Under the pieces are notes generated by a model that had not been told where the DNA came from, searched no databases, and saw nothing but the letters and a program-made list of their open reading frames with translations. A DNA stretch of 64,000 nt from contig JABBOV010000023.1 in assembly GCA_012927625.1 (NCBI GenBank), positions 1 to 64,000 on the forward strand, given 5' to 3'. Shown piece by piece: positions 25,740 to 35,174 of the stretch (its first letter is position 1; every line of letters begins with the position of its first letter). The position numbers were made by a program, and so were the translations under genes. The DNA comes from Glaciimonas sp. GTDB taxonomy: Bacteria > Pseudomonadota > Gammaproteobacteria > Burkholderiales > Burkholderiaceae_D.

Positions 25740-27659
25740 TTATTGCGTGCGTAATGGATGTGGATAGGTATACGGTGTGTATCCGGCTTTAGCGGTTCTA
25801 AAATAATCACGGTTCAACTGAACTGATGAGGCGCAAGTATTATCAATCCCGAATGCATCCGAATAGCCATTAACAATACCACCGGTGTTATTCCAAATAT
25901 ACAAGCTGCGAATTTGATCTGGGCCGGGATACTGTCCACAGGTAAATCCTTCCACTTCCAACGACACGGCCCGGGCGATCCCAGACGCAACGGTGTTATT
26001 GAAGATCACCCCGTCGCCGCCCCGAATACCAATGGCAGTGGCTTCCAACCCACCAGACAGATTAGATGAGAAATTATTGTTGTAAATCTCATAACTACGC
26101 GAGCCGCGCGGCGATGACGAGAGTCCGTGGGCATCCGACATCGCGAAATCCTTGGTCACATCGTTGGCGATCACCGTGTTGAAGCGGAAGACATAGCGTG
26201 ATGAGTTGTTGGAGGCGACGTTGTGGCGGTTGCCAGTCATCATATTATTCTCGATAAAAACGGCGTTTTGCGTGCCCAACTCCAGCGCAGGCCAGGTACC
26301 GTCGCCATAGACGACCACGCCGTAACCAAGGTTGCGCACACTGTCGCTGTAATTATCGACAAAGTCATTGTTATAAATAACGCCGCGCTGTTTCGCCGAA
26401 CCGTTGACCTCAACTGCCGCAGAAACAAACTTCGTGAATTTAGAGTTGGCGACAGAGAAGTCGACGCAGCCATTCAACAGAGCCAGGCCCTTGTCCAAGA
26501 TCGCACCATTGCCGTTGCCGACCAACGTAATGCCGGATAATCCGGCCCGCTTGCCGTTCGAGCAATCAAATGCGATCAAATATTGCGTTTCCGGCACATT
26601 TCCTACCCGGCGAATCGTAGTTTTATCTTTGCCGGCCCCTCGCAATGCGATTCCAGCCGGGACGTTGAGCTGTTGGGTTCCCCAGGAGCAATCGCCGGCT
26701 GGTATGTTCAGAGTAGTGCCACTGGCCGCCGCGTTGACTGCAGCCTGCACAGCAGAGAACGAACAACTCGCCACATTGCTGATTGGCCCCGACGGTGTTG
26801 GAGTCGGAGTCGGAGTCGGTGTCGGTGCAGGTGTCGGTGCAGGTGTCGAAGTTGAGGAATATTCGCAAACTTTGTCGGCACCCGGCAACGGATCTCCGAA
26901 CACCTGACTGTTGCAGGCGATCGAATTAGTCGCGGTTTTGGTTGCGTAGGTTCCGTTTAAACCGAAACGTACCTGTTTGGTGCCAGAGAACGAGCATTCG
27001 GACCACTCAGATGCGCAGGATGTCCAGCTTGCGGCTGTTCCCGACGGTGTTGGAGTCGGTGTTGGAGTCGGTGCAGGTGTCGAAGTCGAGGAATATTCGC
27101 AAACTTTGTCGGCACCCGGCAACGGATCTCCGAACACCTGGCTGTTGCAGGCGATCGAATTAGTCGCGGTTTTGGTTGCGTAGGTTCCGTTTAAACCGAA
27201 ACGTACCTGTTTGGTGCCAGAGAACGAGCATTCGGACCACTCAGATGCGCAGGATGTCCAGCTTGCGGCTGTTCCCGACGGTGTTGGAGTCGGTGTTGGA
27301 GTCGGTGCAGGTGTCGAAGTCGAGGAATATTCGCAAACTTTGTCGGCACCCGGCAACGGATCTCCGAACACCTGACTGTTGCAGGCGATCGAATTAGTCG
27401 CGGTTTTGGTCGCGTAGGTTCCGTTTAAACCGAAACGTACCTGTTTGGTGCCAGAGAACGAGCACTCAGACCACTCAGATGCGCAGGGTGTCCAGCTTGC
27501 GGCTGATGTTGTGACATTGGTGCTACTTGCCAAGATTTGAGCATCTCTTTGGGCTGCATCAGTGCCTGAGCCTCCGCCGCAGGCGGTAAGTAAAACAGTA
27601 AAGCTTGTACACAACATGGCGCGAGGTGATTTCAACGTGGCAATTGGCATATTTATCAT
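25740..27659 (-). CDS. Surface lipoprotein: three Cys-rich modules plus right-handed beta-helix
   Basis: This 639-residue protein has a lipoprotein signal (SFTVLLTACGGGSG). Three near-identical 78-residue units follow: a Cys-rich module (CASEWSECSFSGTKQVRFG ... FGDPLPGADKVCEYS) and a Pro-Thr linker. The C-terminal 340 residues read as a pectate-lyase-like parallel beta-helix (LNIPAGDCSWGTQQLNVPAG, then many N/D-rich turns such as YNNDFVDNYS and NMMTGNRHNVASNN). The module resembles ones I recall on secreted carbohydrate-active proteins. The beta-helix suggests binding or cleavage of a polysaccharide. It lies convergent to the exopolysaccharide operon, so a role in trimming or anchoring that polymer is inferred. 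Catalytic residues cannot be assigned. Confidence 0.8.
   Translation of the reverse strand: MINMPIATLKSPRAMLCTSFTVLLTACGGGSGTDAAQRDAQILASSTNVTTSAASWTPCASEWSECSFSGTKQVRFGLNGTYATKTATNSIACNSQVFGDPLPGADKVCEYSSTSTPAPTPTPTPTPSGTAASWTSCASEWSECSFSGTKQVRFGLNGTYATKTATNSIACNSQVFGDPLPGADKVCEYSSTSTPAPTPTPTPTPSGTAASWTSCASEWSECSFSGTKQVRFGLNGTYATKTATNSIACNSQVFGDPLPGADKVCEYSSTSTPAPTPAPTPTPTPTPTPSGPISNVASCSFSAVQAAVNAAASGTTLNIPAGDCSWGTQQLNVPAGIALRGAGKDKTTIRRVGNVPETQYLIAFDCSNGKRAGLSGITLVGNGNGAILDKGLALLNGCVDFSVANSKFTKFVSAAVEVNGSAKQRGVIYNNDFVDNYSDSVRNLGYGVVVYGDGTWPALELGTQNAVFIENNMMTGNRHNVASNNSSRYVFRFNTVIANDVTKDFAMSDAHGLSSSPRGSRSYEIYNNNFSSNLSGGLEATAIGIRGGDGVIFNNTVASGIARAVSLEVEGFTCGQYPGPDQIRSLYIWNNTGGIVNGYSDAFGIDNTCASSVQLNRDYFRTAKAGYTPYTYPHPLRTQ
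26854..27505 (-). repeat. 234-bp tandem repeat encoding the Cys-rich module
   Basis: The marker GAGGAATATTCGCAAAC recurs at about 26854, 27088 and 27322, an exact 234-base period (78 codons). The copies are nearly identical at DNA level, and the Pro-Thr linker (repeats of GGAGTCGGTGTT-like sequence) varies in length. Near identity implies recent duplication or gene conversion. The number of copies may vary between strains. Confidence 0.85.
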
Positions 27660-27744
27660 AAAAAGTTCTTTAACTCAATAATTTAATGAGCTTTATTGAT
27701 AAATGCCAACTAGCTTAGTTCAGCTATTTTGAAAAAAAATTTCT

Positions 27745-27780
27745 AAATTGCAATAATATCAATTGATATTATTGCAATTT
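27745..27780. promoter_or_regulatory. Perfect 36-bp AT-rich palindrome upstream of the lipoprotein gene
   Basis: Positions 27745-27762 and 27763-27780 are exact reverse complements without a loop (centre ATCAATTGAT). The site is 86-121 bases upstream of the minus-strand lipoprotein start and is flanked by A/T tracts. A loop-free palindrome of this length fits a dimeric regulator operator better than a terminator, but cruciform or terminator roles are possible. Confidence 0.5.
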
Positions 27781-28122
27781 TTAATGGGAATTTACAATAT
27801 TTGAATCGATATTTTTATCAGGCTAAAAAATCAGTCAAGCAACTGATGCCTGCGCACAATCTGGCATAGAGTGCGAAAATTTAAGGAATTTCTGCTATGG
27901 CGATTTGACTTTATTTGCGGAGCGATCGCGGTGGTGCGATCGCGATGAGATTTGTAATCTGTATATATTTTCTATAAATTTATTATTGAGTATGCATATT
28001 TAAATAACATGTATGAATGTAAATGCAAATTTCAGTGCTTTATTGTTTAATAAAAAATTGAAATTAATTAACCAGTTCACAATGTGAAATCAGAGGATAT
28101 GTGTTGATATAAAAAATGCAGC

Positions 28123-28365
28123 ATGCTGCTGCAAAAAAGATGTTGTCCTTACCATGCACTCCAACTTAACCATACTGCCAATATCGGTCACAGTTACCAA
28201 ATCGCTATCATTCTGGGCCTCAACCGCAATACGATGATGCGGAAACTTCAGAAGTTTGGTATGGACTGCGCTACGCCAGTTAACGTAGAAATGGCGACCG
28301 GTCGCTACTGCACAGATTCCAAACCGGAATTATTGTCTTTCCGCACCGCAATAATCTTGTATTGA
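28123..28365 (+). pseudogene. Vestige of a Fis/NtrC-type HTH (HTH_8) coding sequence
   Basis: The frame contains ILGLNRNTMMRKLQKFGMD, which matches the C-terminal helix-turn-helix of Fis and sigma-54 activators (LGxxRNTLxRKLxxxG). The preceding residues (NHTANIGHSYQIA) fit the same domain less well. Nothing of a Fis N-terminus or an AAA+ domain is present, and the residues after the motif are unrelated. I read it as a fragment left by deletion in the otherwise AT-rich 790-base spacer between the two divergent lipoprotein genes. It is unlikely to be expressed. Confidence 0.4.
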
Positions 28366-28448
28366 TGCCAATCAAAAAGCTGTTTGATTGATGGAATTTC
28401 AGAATTCGCAGGACTTATGATGGGGCATTAAAAAAAGGAGATAGCGCC

Positions 28449-30503
28449 ATGTCCAAGATACAAAATGCGATTATTTATGCCGTCATATTCGTGACGGCTG
28501 GAGTGCTCGGCGGTTGCGGCGGTAGCAACGGCGCGGTCGCCGACACCACCTCGCCAAAGTTCAATGCCCTCTCGATAGCAAGCACCAGCACTATCTACTT
28601 GGTAGAAGGTGCGCAGCGCAGCGGGAACATTGTTATTTCGCAGGATCATTTGGGTTACCTGGGGCAGGGCTTCGCATCCAATTTCTGGAGTGTGGGCGAT
28701 GGGGTGACATTTACGGTCAACGCTGTTGCCGCCGGTGATTACGATGTCGGTCTGCGTTATCTGAATGCGCGCGGCAGTAACCAGACCTTGAGCCTGTATG
28801 TGAATGGCGCCAAGGTTCGGCAGACTAGCTTGAAGCCTTTGACTGACTGGAATACTTGGGGTGTGCAGGTCGAGCGCATGACATTGCGCGCTGGTGCCAA
28901 TACAATTGGGTACCGGATAGATATTGGTGATTCCGGCCAGATTAACCTGAACAGTATTGATGTTGTTCTGGCAGGCGCAACACCGACACCGACACCAACA
29001 CCAACACCGACACCAACACCAACACCAACGGGCGCATGGACTCAGTGCGCAGTCGAATGGGCTGAATGCACATTCTCGGGTACCGCACAGGTTCGTTACG
29101 GCCTGAACGGAACCTATGCGATCAAAACTGCCACTGCTTCGATCTCTTGCAACAATCAGGTATTCGGCGACCCGTTACCGGGCGCAGACAAGGTTTGCGA
29201 ATATTCTGTGATTCCCACGCCGCCACCGACCGTGCCGATGACGATGTTATGCATTGATGGCCCTAGTACTCAGTGTAGTGGTGAAAGCATCATACGGATC
29301 GACAATGGCGTGGCACTTACCAGGTCGGGTGTCCAGTCATACGGAAAATCCACCAGCGATTTGCTCAATCCGATCCCCGACGCAACTACTGCTACCGGAA
29401 TGATGCTGGCCTCGGGCGGGGTAGCGGAAATCAGGGTCAACAAGGATGTGAGCGGCGTGGTCTCAAGTCCAGTGCTGCTGTTGAGCAATCTCGGTCTATC
29501 GTGGGACGGCCACAGCGAGCGCCCTAAGATCATTGATACTTTCCGTACCACCCAGGGCCATGTGCAGCAGGATGCCAGCGGCGCCATCACATTCGGCGCT
29601 CTCCCAGCAAGTTCCAACCTCGGCTTTTATGATTTTGCTGTCAAAGGCGTCGCCGGCACGCAAGCCAACTACGCTAACAATGCGTACTTCCCCCGCAGTA
29701 CGGCATCACGTTGCGACGTTAGTCCGTGCCGTACGGCAGAGAGTACCGGCCCCGTGTATCAGGCAGGCGACTGGATTACTGGCGGAAACGTGCCAAACCA
29801 AGTAAATGTCTCCCGACTGCATGAGGATGGCGATATTCATGCAGGAGATGGTCTGCCGGACGCGAATGGCAATCCGACCATACTGGAGGGCGGTAACGGC
29901 TTCGGCGCTCCTTTTCCCGGCTCGAAAGGCGGCCGCGATTTTTATAACTGGAGCTATCGCTACGGCAATCTAGCGACATGGAACACACAAGACACGGTAC
30001 AGATCGGCAATTGGGGCGCATTAAATGAGCACAACAAGATTCGCCGTGGCACCGTAGCGTTTGGCCAGGTTTCCGATCCTGCTACCGTTCCGGCTACCGG
30101 TTCTGCCACTTACACTGGTGTTGCTTACGGCTGGTATGTCCCTAATGCGACCACCGATGTTGCTTTTTTCCGCGCAGCGGCATCAGTAACCGTGAATTTC
30201 GCTACACGCGTGGCGACGGTCACGATCCAGAACTCGGAGCGGGTATTTGCACCTGCTGGTTCGGTGCCGGTCGCATTCAACGTGACGACGACGATGAGCG
30301 CCAGCGGCAGCAATGACGCCAACTATCTAACCGGTGCGGTAACCGGAACACTGGCTGGCGGTCTTAGTGGCCGCTATTTCGGACCAGTCGTAACAACAGG
30401 CAGCAGCGGCGCAGGACCAGCAGAAGTGGGAGGTTCATTTTCATTGTCAAACGCGAGCATTGGTCAAGGAGTGGTCGGTGGATTTATTGCACGCAAACAG
30501 TAG
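28449..30503 (+). CDS. Surface lipoprotein: CBM-like domain, Cys-rich module, TbpB-like barrel
   Basis: This 684-residue lipoprotein (GVLGGCGGSNG) has a clear AGGAGAT ribosome site. Residues about 45-175 form a CBM6/35-like beta sandwich (TFTVNAVAAGDYDVGLRY, LSLYVNGAKV, INLNSIDVVLAG). A Thr-Pro linker follows, then one Cys-rich module (CAVEWAECTFSGTAQVRYG ... FGDPLPGADKVCEYS) matching the three in the neighbouring lipoprotein. The C-terminal 400 residues resemble transferrin-binding-protein-like beta-barrel lipoproteins (GVAYGWYVP, ATVTIQNSERVF, GQGVVGGFIARKQ). It is probably surface exposed and carbohydrate-binding (inference). A GC-rich hairpin follows the stop. Confidence 0.78.
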   Translation: MSKIQNAIIYAVIFVTAGVLGGCGGSNGAVADTTSPKFNALSIASTSTIYLVEGAQRSGNIVISQDHLGYLGQGFASNFWSVGDGVTFTVNAVAAGDYDVGLRYLNARGSNQTLSLYVNGAKVRQTSLKPLTDWNTWGVQVERMTLRAGANTIGYRIDIGDSGQINLNSIDVVLAGATPTPTPTPTPTPTPTPTGAWTQCAVEWAECTFSGTAQVRYGLNGTYAIKTATASISCNNQVFGDPLPGADKVCEYSVIPTPPPTVPMTMLCIDGPSTQCSGESIIRIDNGVALTRSGVQSYGKSTSDLLNPIPDATTATGMMLASGGVAEIRVNKDVSGVVSSPVLLLSNLGLSWDGHSERPKIIDTFRTTQGHVQQDASGAITFGALPASSNLGFYDFAVKGVAGTQANYANNAYFPRSTASRCDVSPCRTAESTGPVYQAGDWITGGNVPNQVNVSRLHEDGDIHAGDGLPDANGNPTILEGGNGFGAPFPGSKGGRDFYNWSYRYGNLATWNTQDTVQIGNWGALNEHNKIRRGTVAFGQVSDPATVPATGSATYTGVAYGWYVPNATTDVAFFRAAASVTVNFATRVATVTIQNSERVFAPAGSVPVAFNVTTTMSASGSNDANYLTGAVTGTLAGGLSGRYFGPVVTTGSSGAGPAEVGGSFSLSNASIGQGVVGGFIARKQ

Positions 30504-30513
30504 TCAATAACAG

Positions 30514-30554
30514 CACGCGCGCGGGTGTTTACGCTTCCCAATCACCTGCGCGTG
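30514..30554 (+). terminator. GC-rich hairpin after the TbpB-like lipoprotein gene
   Basis: Left arm 30514-30527 (CACGCGCGCGGGTG) and right arm 30543-30554 (CACCTGCGCGTG) pair with a two-base bulge around a 15-base loop. No T-run follows, so it may stabilise the mRNA end or need Rho. Confidence 0.5.
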
Positions 30555-31301
30555 TTCAAATCGTTGTAGTGTGAGTTGCTTGGGATACTTAATTTTTAGC
30601 GACTTGCCACGTGGTGCGGCTGATGTCAATACAGTGAACTATAGCCGCAGTATCGTCGTTGGAGCGGGCAAGCACCTGTTCCAGGTTTCCACTTCACGTC
30701 TACACTTACAGTGCAAGCAAGATATGAAAAGCCCGAAAAAATGTATGACCGCTTTTTTGACTGCGGCATAAAAAGTTTTTTCGTGTCTTTCGTGGACTGA
30801 TTTTTTGTGCGCAACATCGGCAAACTTAATTAGTGAAAAAATTGACAGATCATTGCTGCGTCCTGCACGTATTTCAGTGACGTCAACGAACGCACGTTTC
30901 ACCATCGACATCTCAGGGAAACCGGGAGAGAGCAATTGGTTTACGCTTCCATTGCCATTCTTGTGGTGATTAAGCCGCCCATCCATTCCATTCCTACCAA
31001 TATCTATCGTTTCAAGCGGATTCCCGGTTGGACATACCAGCGCCGCTCAGTCTTATACAGTGTGGAATAATGCAGTTTCTAATAAACATCCGACTTTTCA
31101 TACGGCATTCGGACGGGTACACTCTAGCCGGATTACTGATTTGCAGCGTGTTTTATAAGTTGGAAACCTACACAAAATACTGTTTTTTGCCAATAGTGCG
31201 GACCGCCGGCACGGCGACCGGAGCTAATGAGCAATAATCAACAAATTCGTAACATCGGCTGCTGAACATTGATTGCGTAGCCCTAGAAATGATTGAGCCA
31301 G
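30555..31301. other. 747-bp spacer before the trp genes
   Basis: No open frame with a credible start or motif was seen. The spacer contains one copy of a dispersed repeat (30771-30826) and an AT-rich segment near 31040-31200. It separates the lipoprotein region from the conserved housekeeping run and should contain the trpF promoter, which I could not localise. Confidence 0.45.
30771..30826 (+). repeat. Dispersed TTTCGTGGACTGA repeat, copy 1
   Basis: AAGTTTTTTCGTG...TTTCGTGGACTGATTTTTTG...AACATC is shared with 49816-49860 upstream of the yihY-like gene. Both copies sit in spacers. Their origin is unknown. Confidence 0.5.
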
Positions 31302-31967
31302 ATGCGCCAGCGTACTAGAATTAAAATTTGCGGACTGACCCGCAGCGAAGATGTGCAGGCAGCGGTGGCGGCTGGTGCGGATGCGATTGGTTTCGTGTTT
31401 TATCCCAGCAGTCCGCGTTATATCGCGCCCGAAGTGGCTGCGCGCTTGATTGCCGCGATGCCGCCGTTTGTCACTGCGGTCGGATTGTTCGTCAATGCCA
31501 CTGAGCAACAAGTAGCGCGGGTGCTAGAACAAGCGCCGATTGCGCTGTTGCAATTTCATGGCGACGAAACCCCGGCCCAGTGTACGGCCATTGCCAAGGC
31601 GGTTGGGCGGCCGTTTATTCGTGTGCTGCGGGTGCGCCAGGATATGCACGCTGCAGATTTGCTAGAATACGCACAGGATTATTGTGATGCTGCCGGATTG
31701 TTGCTCGACACCTTTGTGGACAGCTATGGCGGCGCTGGAAAGGTCTTCGATTGGTCTGTCATTCCAAAAGAACTCGCGCCTCGGGTCGTTTTAAGTGGTG
31801 GCTTGCGCGCACAAAACGCGACTGACGCAGTGCAGCGCGTGCGCCCCTACGCGGTCGACGTCAGTAGCGGCGTCGAACGCAGCAAGGGCATCAAAGATAC
31901 CGACAAAATCCGCGCTTTTATTGCTGCGGTACGTCAGGCCGATGCTATCCCGGACACTACAGACTAA
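31302..31967 (+). CDS. trpF: Phosphoribosylanthranilate isomerase
   Basis: This is a protein of about 221 residues with a (beta/alpha)8 fold. The catalytic Cys is in RIKICGLTRSEDV, GADAIGFVFYPSSPRYI is typical, LLQFHGDE and the general-acid Asp in LLLDTFVDSYGGAGKVFDW are present, and LSGGLRAQNATDAV and VDVSSGVERSKGIKD form the phosphate site. It isomerises N-(5-phosphoribosyl)anthranilate in tryptophan synthesis. The ATG at 31302 is preferred to a TTG three codons upstream; neither has a strong ribosome site. It is followed after 12 bases by trpB. Confidence 0.96.
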   Translation: MRQRTRIKICGLTRSEDVQAAVAAGADAIGFVFYPSSPRYIAPEVAARLIAAMPPFVTAVGLFVNATEQQVARVLEQAPIALLQFHGDETPAQCTAIAKAVGRPFIRVLRVRQDMHAADLLEYAQDYCDAAGLLLDTFVDSYGGAGKVFDWSVIPKELAPRVVLSGGLRAQNATDAVQRVRPYAVDVSSGVERSKGIKDTDKIRAFIAAVRQADAIPDTTD

Positions 31968-31979
31968 TTGAGAAAAACC

Positions 31980-33212
31980 ATGAGCGAACACGACGCCACC
32001 CCTATTTTTCATGCGACAAATTATCCTTTCCCAGACGCAAATGGCCATTTCGGCCCATACGGCGGTACTTTCGTTTCGGAGACGCTGACCCATGCGCTCA
32101 CGGAATTGAAACAAGCTTATGCACATTACAGCCGCGATACTGAATTCTTGACGGAATACCGTTACGAACTGAAGCATTTCGTCGGCCGTCCCAGCCCGAT
32201 TTATCATGCCAAGCGCTGGTCTGGAATGCAGGGCGGGGCACAGATATTTTTCAAGCGTGAAGACCTCAATCATACCGGCGCGCACAAGATCAATAACACC
32301 ATCGGCCAAGCGTTGCTGGCACGGCGCATGGGCAAGCCGCGCGTGATCGCCGAAACCGGCGCCGGTCAGCATGGCGTGGCAACTGCCACCATTTGCGCCC
32401 GTTTCGGCCTTGAATGCGTGGTCTATATGGGCTCGGAAGATGTCAGACGTCAGGCGCAGAATGTGTACCGGATGAAGCTGCTGGGAGCCACCGTGGTGCC
32501 GGTCGAATCCGGCTCCAAGACGCTCAAGGATGCGCTCAATGAAGCAATGCGCGACTGGGTCACTAATGTTGAAAATACGTTTTATATCATCGGTACCGTC
32601 GCTGGGCCGCATCCGTATCCAATGATGGTGCGCGATTTTCAATCTGTGATCGGCGAGGAATGTCTTACTCAGATGCCCGAAATGACGGGTCGTCAACCCG
32701 ATTATGTGGTGGCCTGCGTTGGTGGCGGCTCGAATGCGATGGGAATTTTTTACCCATACATCGACCGCAAGGATGTCAAGCTGATCGGGGTCGAAGCGGC
32801 AGGCGAGGGCATGGAGAGCGGTAAACATTCAGCATCCCTGACTGCCGGCTCGCCGGGTGTACTGCACGGCAACCGCACTTATCTGCTGCAAGATGAAAAC
32901 GGCCAAATTATCGAAACCCATTCGGTTTCTGCCGGTCTGGATTATCCCGGTGTCGGCCCCGAACATGCGTGGCTGAAGGATTCCGGCCGCGCCCAATACG
33001 TGACTATTACCGATGAAGAAGCGCTGCAAGCGTTTCACCGCTGTTGTCGCATCGAAGGCATCATCCCGGCGCTGGAGTCGAGCCATGCGCTAGCCTATGC
33101 AGCCAAGCTGGCCGCTACGCTATCGAAAGAGCAGACGATACTGGTCAACCTGTCGGGGCGCGGCGATAAGGATATACATACCGTGGCCGAGCGGATGGGC
33201 GATTTTTATTGA
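31980..33212 (+). CDS. trpB: Tryptophan synthase beta chain
   Basis: This 410-residue PLP enzyme condenses indole and serine. The PLP lysine lies in [20 protein letters not shown], followed by [14 protein letters not shown]. The phosphate-binding GGGSNAMG and the C-terminal [13 protein letters not shown] are as expected. Full family length. The ATG at 31980 is the start; the frame can be opened upstream only with TTG. It pairs with TrpA in the alpha2beta2 complex. Unusually, 240 bases including an intergenic repeat separate it from trpA. Confidence 0.97.
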   Translation: MSEHDATPIFHATNYPFPDANGHFGPYGGTFVSETLTHALTELKQAYAHYSRDTEFLTEYRYELKHFVGRPSPIYHAKRWSGMQGGAQIFFKREDLNHTGAHKINNTIGQALLARRMGKPRVIAETGAGQHGVATATICARFGLECVVYMGSEDVRRQAQNVYRMKLLGATVVPVESGSKTLKDALNEAMRDWVTNVENTFYIIGTVAGPHPYPMMVRDFQSVIGEECLTQMPEMTGRQPDYVVACVGGGSNAMGIFYPYIDRKDVKLIGVEAAGEGMESGKHSASLTAGSPGVLHGNRTYLLQDENGQIIETHSVSAGLDYPGVGPEHAWLKDSGRAQYVTITDEEALQAFHRCCRIEGIIPALESSHALAYAAKLAATLSKEQTILVNLSGRGDKDIHTVAERMGDFY

Positions 33213-33309
33213 TTCTGGAATAATTTTAAAAATTGTAGTTGTGCTGCGATGCGCACTATCCAGATTTGTATTCTGAATACATACTGCGCATTGTATTTTT
33301 AAAAAACTT

Positions 33310-33356
33310 ATTAAAATAATGCGGAGTATAGGGTTTTTTTTATCATACTCCCATGA
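33310..33356 (+). repeat. Intergenic ATGCGG/T-tract/ATACTCC element, copy B
   Basis: AATAATGCGG, a nine-base spacer, eight T residues and ATCATACTCCC lie between trpB and trpA. This is the only copy found inside an apparent operon. It may insert a processing or termination point between the two subunits' genes. Confidence 0.55.
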
Positions 33357-33452
33357 AAATATATCCATAAAAAATCGGCTGGCAGCTTTGGCGTACGCCG
33401 TCCGTACCCCATATTTTTGCCGAATAATGAACACATTACTGCGAGTCCAACC

Positions 33453-34250
33453 ATGTCCAGAATCCAGCCCACACTATCCGCACTGGCGGCGCAAAACAAA
33501 AAAGGCTTGATCCCCTTCATTACCGCCGGCGACCCTGACCCGTCGCTAACCGTGCCGCTGATGCACGCGCTGGTCGCAGGCGGGGCCGATATTATCGAAT
33601 TGGGCGTGCCGTTTTCCGATCCGATGGCCGACGGCCCTGTGATCCAGCGCGCTTCGGAACGCGCATTACTCAAGGGCGTTGGGCTGCGCGACGTATTGCA
33701 CTACGTCAGTGTATTCCGTAGCACTAACCAGAATACGCCCGTGGTTTTGATGGGCTACGCGAACCCGATCGAACGCATGGGCGTCGATACTTTCATCCTG
33801 GCGGCCAAGGCGGCTGGTGTCGATGGCGTGCTGGTGGTGGATTACCCGCCGGAAGAGTGCGAACAATTCGCAGCTGCAATGCGGGCCCAACAACTCGATA
33901 CCATCTTCCTGCTGGCGCCGACTTCAACCGATGAGCGTATTGAAAAAGTAGGGAAAATCGCCAGCGGCTATGTTTATTACGTGTCCCTGAAAGGCGTTAC
34001 CGGCTCCGGCAGCATCGATCTGGATGCTGTGGCCGCCATGATTCCGCGTATCAAGCGTCATGTCCAGGTGCCGGTTGGGGTCGGTTTCGGCATCCGCGAC
34101 GCCGCCACTGCGAAGGTGATTTCCTCAGTGTCGGACGCGGTGGTAATCGGCAGCCGCATCATCGAAGAGCTGGAAAACACGCCGCCAGATCAGTGTGCGG
34201 AAGCGGTGCAAACCTTCATTTCCGGTGTGCGCCAGGCATTAGACGCGTAA
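33453..34250 (+). CDS. trpA: Tryptophan synthase alpha chain
   Basis: This is a protein of 265 residues from the ATG at 33453 ([18 protein letters not shown]); an in-frame upstream ATG at about 33426 adds unrelated residues. The TIM barrel has the catalytic Glu in [17 protein letters not shown] and Asp in [12 protein letters not shown], then [11 protein letters not shown] and [12 protein letters not shown] for glycerol-phosphate binding. It cleaves indole-3-glycerol phosphate and channels indole to TrpB. accD follows after 51 bases. Confidence 0.97.
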   Translation: MSRIQPTLSALAAQNKKGLIPFITAGDPDPSLTVPLMHALVAGGADIIELGVPFSDPMADGPVIQRASERALLKGVGLRDVLHYVSVFRSTNQNTPVVLMGYANPIERMGVDTFILAAKAAGVDGVLVVDYPPEECEQFAAAMRAQQLDTIFLLAPTSTDERIEKVGKIASGYVYYVSLKGVTGSGSIDLDAVAAMIPRIKRHVQVPVGVGFGIRDAATAKVISSVSDAVVIGSRIIEELENTPPDQCAEAVQTFISGVRQALDA

Positions 34251-34301
34251 AATTGCAAAAATTATGCGGCCGAGTCGCAGTATTCCCCCAAGGAGTTCAC
34301 C

Positions 34302-35174
34302 ATGAGTTGGCTAGAAAAGCTACTTCCCCCGCGCATTCAGCGCTCCGATTCCGCGAACCGCAAGTCGATGCCGGAAGGCCTGTGGGTCAAATGCCCGTCA
34401 TGCGAGGCCGTGTTGTATCGTTCAGACTTGGAGTCCAATCTCCACGTTTGCCCCAAGTGCAACCATCACATGCGGATTCGCGCCCGTGAGCGGCTTGATA
34501 CCTTGCTCGACGCCGGTGGCCGTTACGAAATCGGCCAGGAATTGCTGCCGGTTGATACCCTGAAATTCAAGGATAGTAAAAAATATTCGGATCGCCTGAA
34601 AGCCGGCGTTGATGTCACAGGCGAAACCGATGCGATGGTAGTTATGGGTGGTGCCATCATGACGATGCCGGTGGTGGTGGCTTGTTTCGAATTCGACTTC
34701 ATGGGTGGCTCGATGGGCTCGGTCGTAGGCGAACGCTTCGTGCGCGGCGCCAAAACCGCAATCGAACAAAAAGTGCCTTTCATTTGTATCACCGCAACCG
34801 GCGGCGCGCGCATGCAGGAAGGCTTGTTGTCGCTGTTTCAGATGGCCAAAACCACCGCCATGCTGACCAAGCTATCTGAGAAGAAAATCCCGTTTATTAC
34901 CGTTCTGACCGACCCCACCATGGGCGGCGTTTCGGCATCCTTCGCCTTCATGGGCGACGTGGTGATTGCCGAGCCGAAAGCTTTGATCGGTTTTGCCGGC
35001 CCGCGCGTGATCGAAAATACCGTGCGCGAAATACTTCCTGAAGGCTTCCAACGCGCCGAATTTCTGGTTAAAAAAGGCGCAGTCGACATGATCGTCGACC
35101 GCCGCAAGATGCGTGAAGAAATCGCTCGCATATTGGCTTTGTTGCAGAATCAGGCCGCAGACGCGGTGGCTTAA
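34302..35174 (+). CDS. accD: Acetyl-CoA carboxylase carboxyltransferase beta subunit
   Basis: This 290-residue protein has an N-terminal zinc ribbon ([20 protein letters not shown] with CPKC) followed by the crotonase-like carboxyltransferase domain: [42 protein letters not shown] and [14 protein letters not shown]. With AccA it transfers the carboxyl group from biotin to acetyl-CoA, giving malonyl-CoA. CAAGGAG lies before the ATG. Downstream folC pairing is the conserved order in proteobacteria. Confidence 0.97.
   Translation: MSWLEKLLPPRIQRSDSANRKSMPEGLWVKCPSCEAVLYRSDLESNLHVCPKCNHHMRIRARERLDTLLDAGGRYEIGQELLPVDTLKFKDSKKYSDRLKAGVDVTGETDAMVVMGGAIMTMPVVVACFEFDFMGGSMGSVVGERFVRGAKTAIEQKVPFICITATGGARMQEGLLSLFQMAKTTAMLTKLSEKKIPFITVLTDPTMGGVSASFAFMGDVVIAEPKALIGFAGPRVIENTVREILPEGFQRAEFLVKKGAVDMIVDRRKMREEIARILALLQNQAADAVA

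Noticed and set aside
26404-26907. Plus-strand frame with Gly-Val repeats
   Set aside because: It is the complement of the Pro-Thr linker in the beta-helix lipoprotein, with no start context.
26854-27505. Possible CRISPR array
   Set aside because: Units are 234 bases, contiguous and in frame with a lipoprotein; there are no spacers and no cas genes.
27922-27943. Two GCGATCGC octamers
   Set aside because: They resemble HIP1-like palindromes, but two copies close together are not enough to call a functional site.
31791-32828. Long minus-strand open frame (345 codons)
   Set aside because: It is entirely antisense to trpF/trpB, which have clear catalytic motifs, and it shows no domain of its own.
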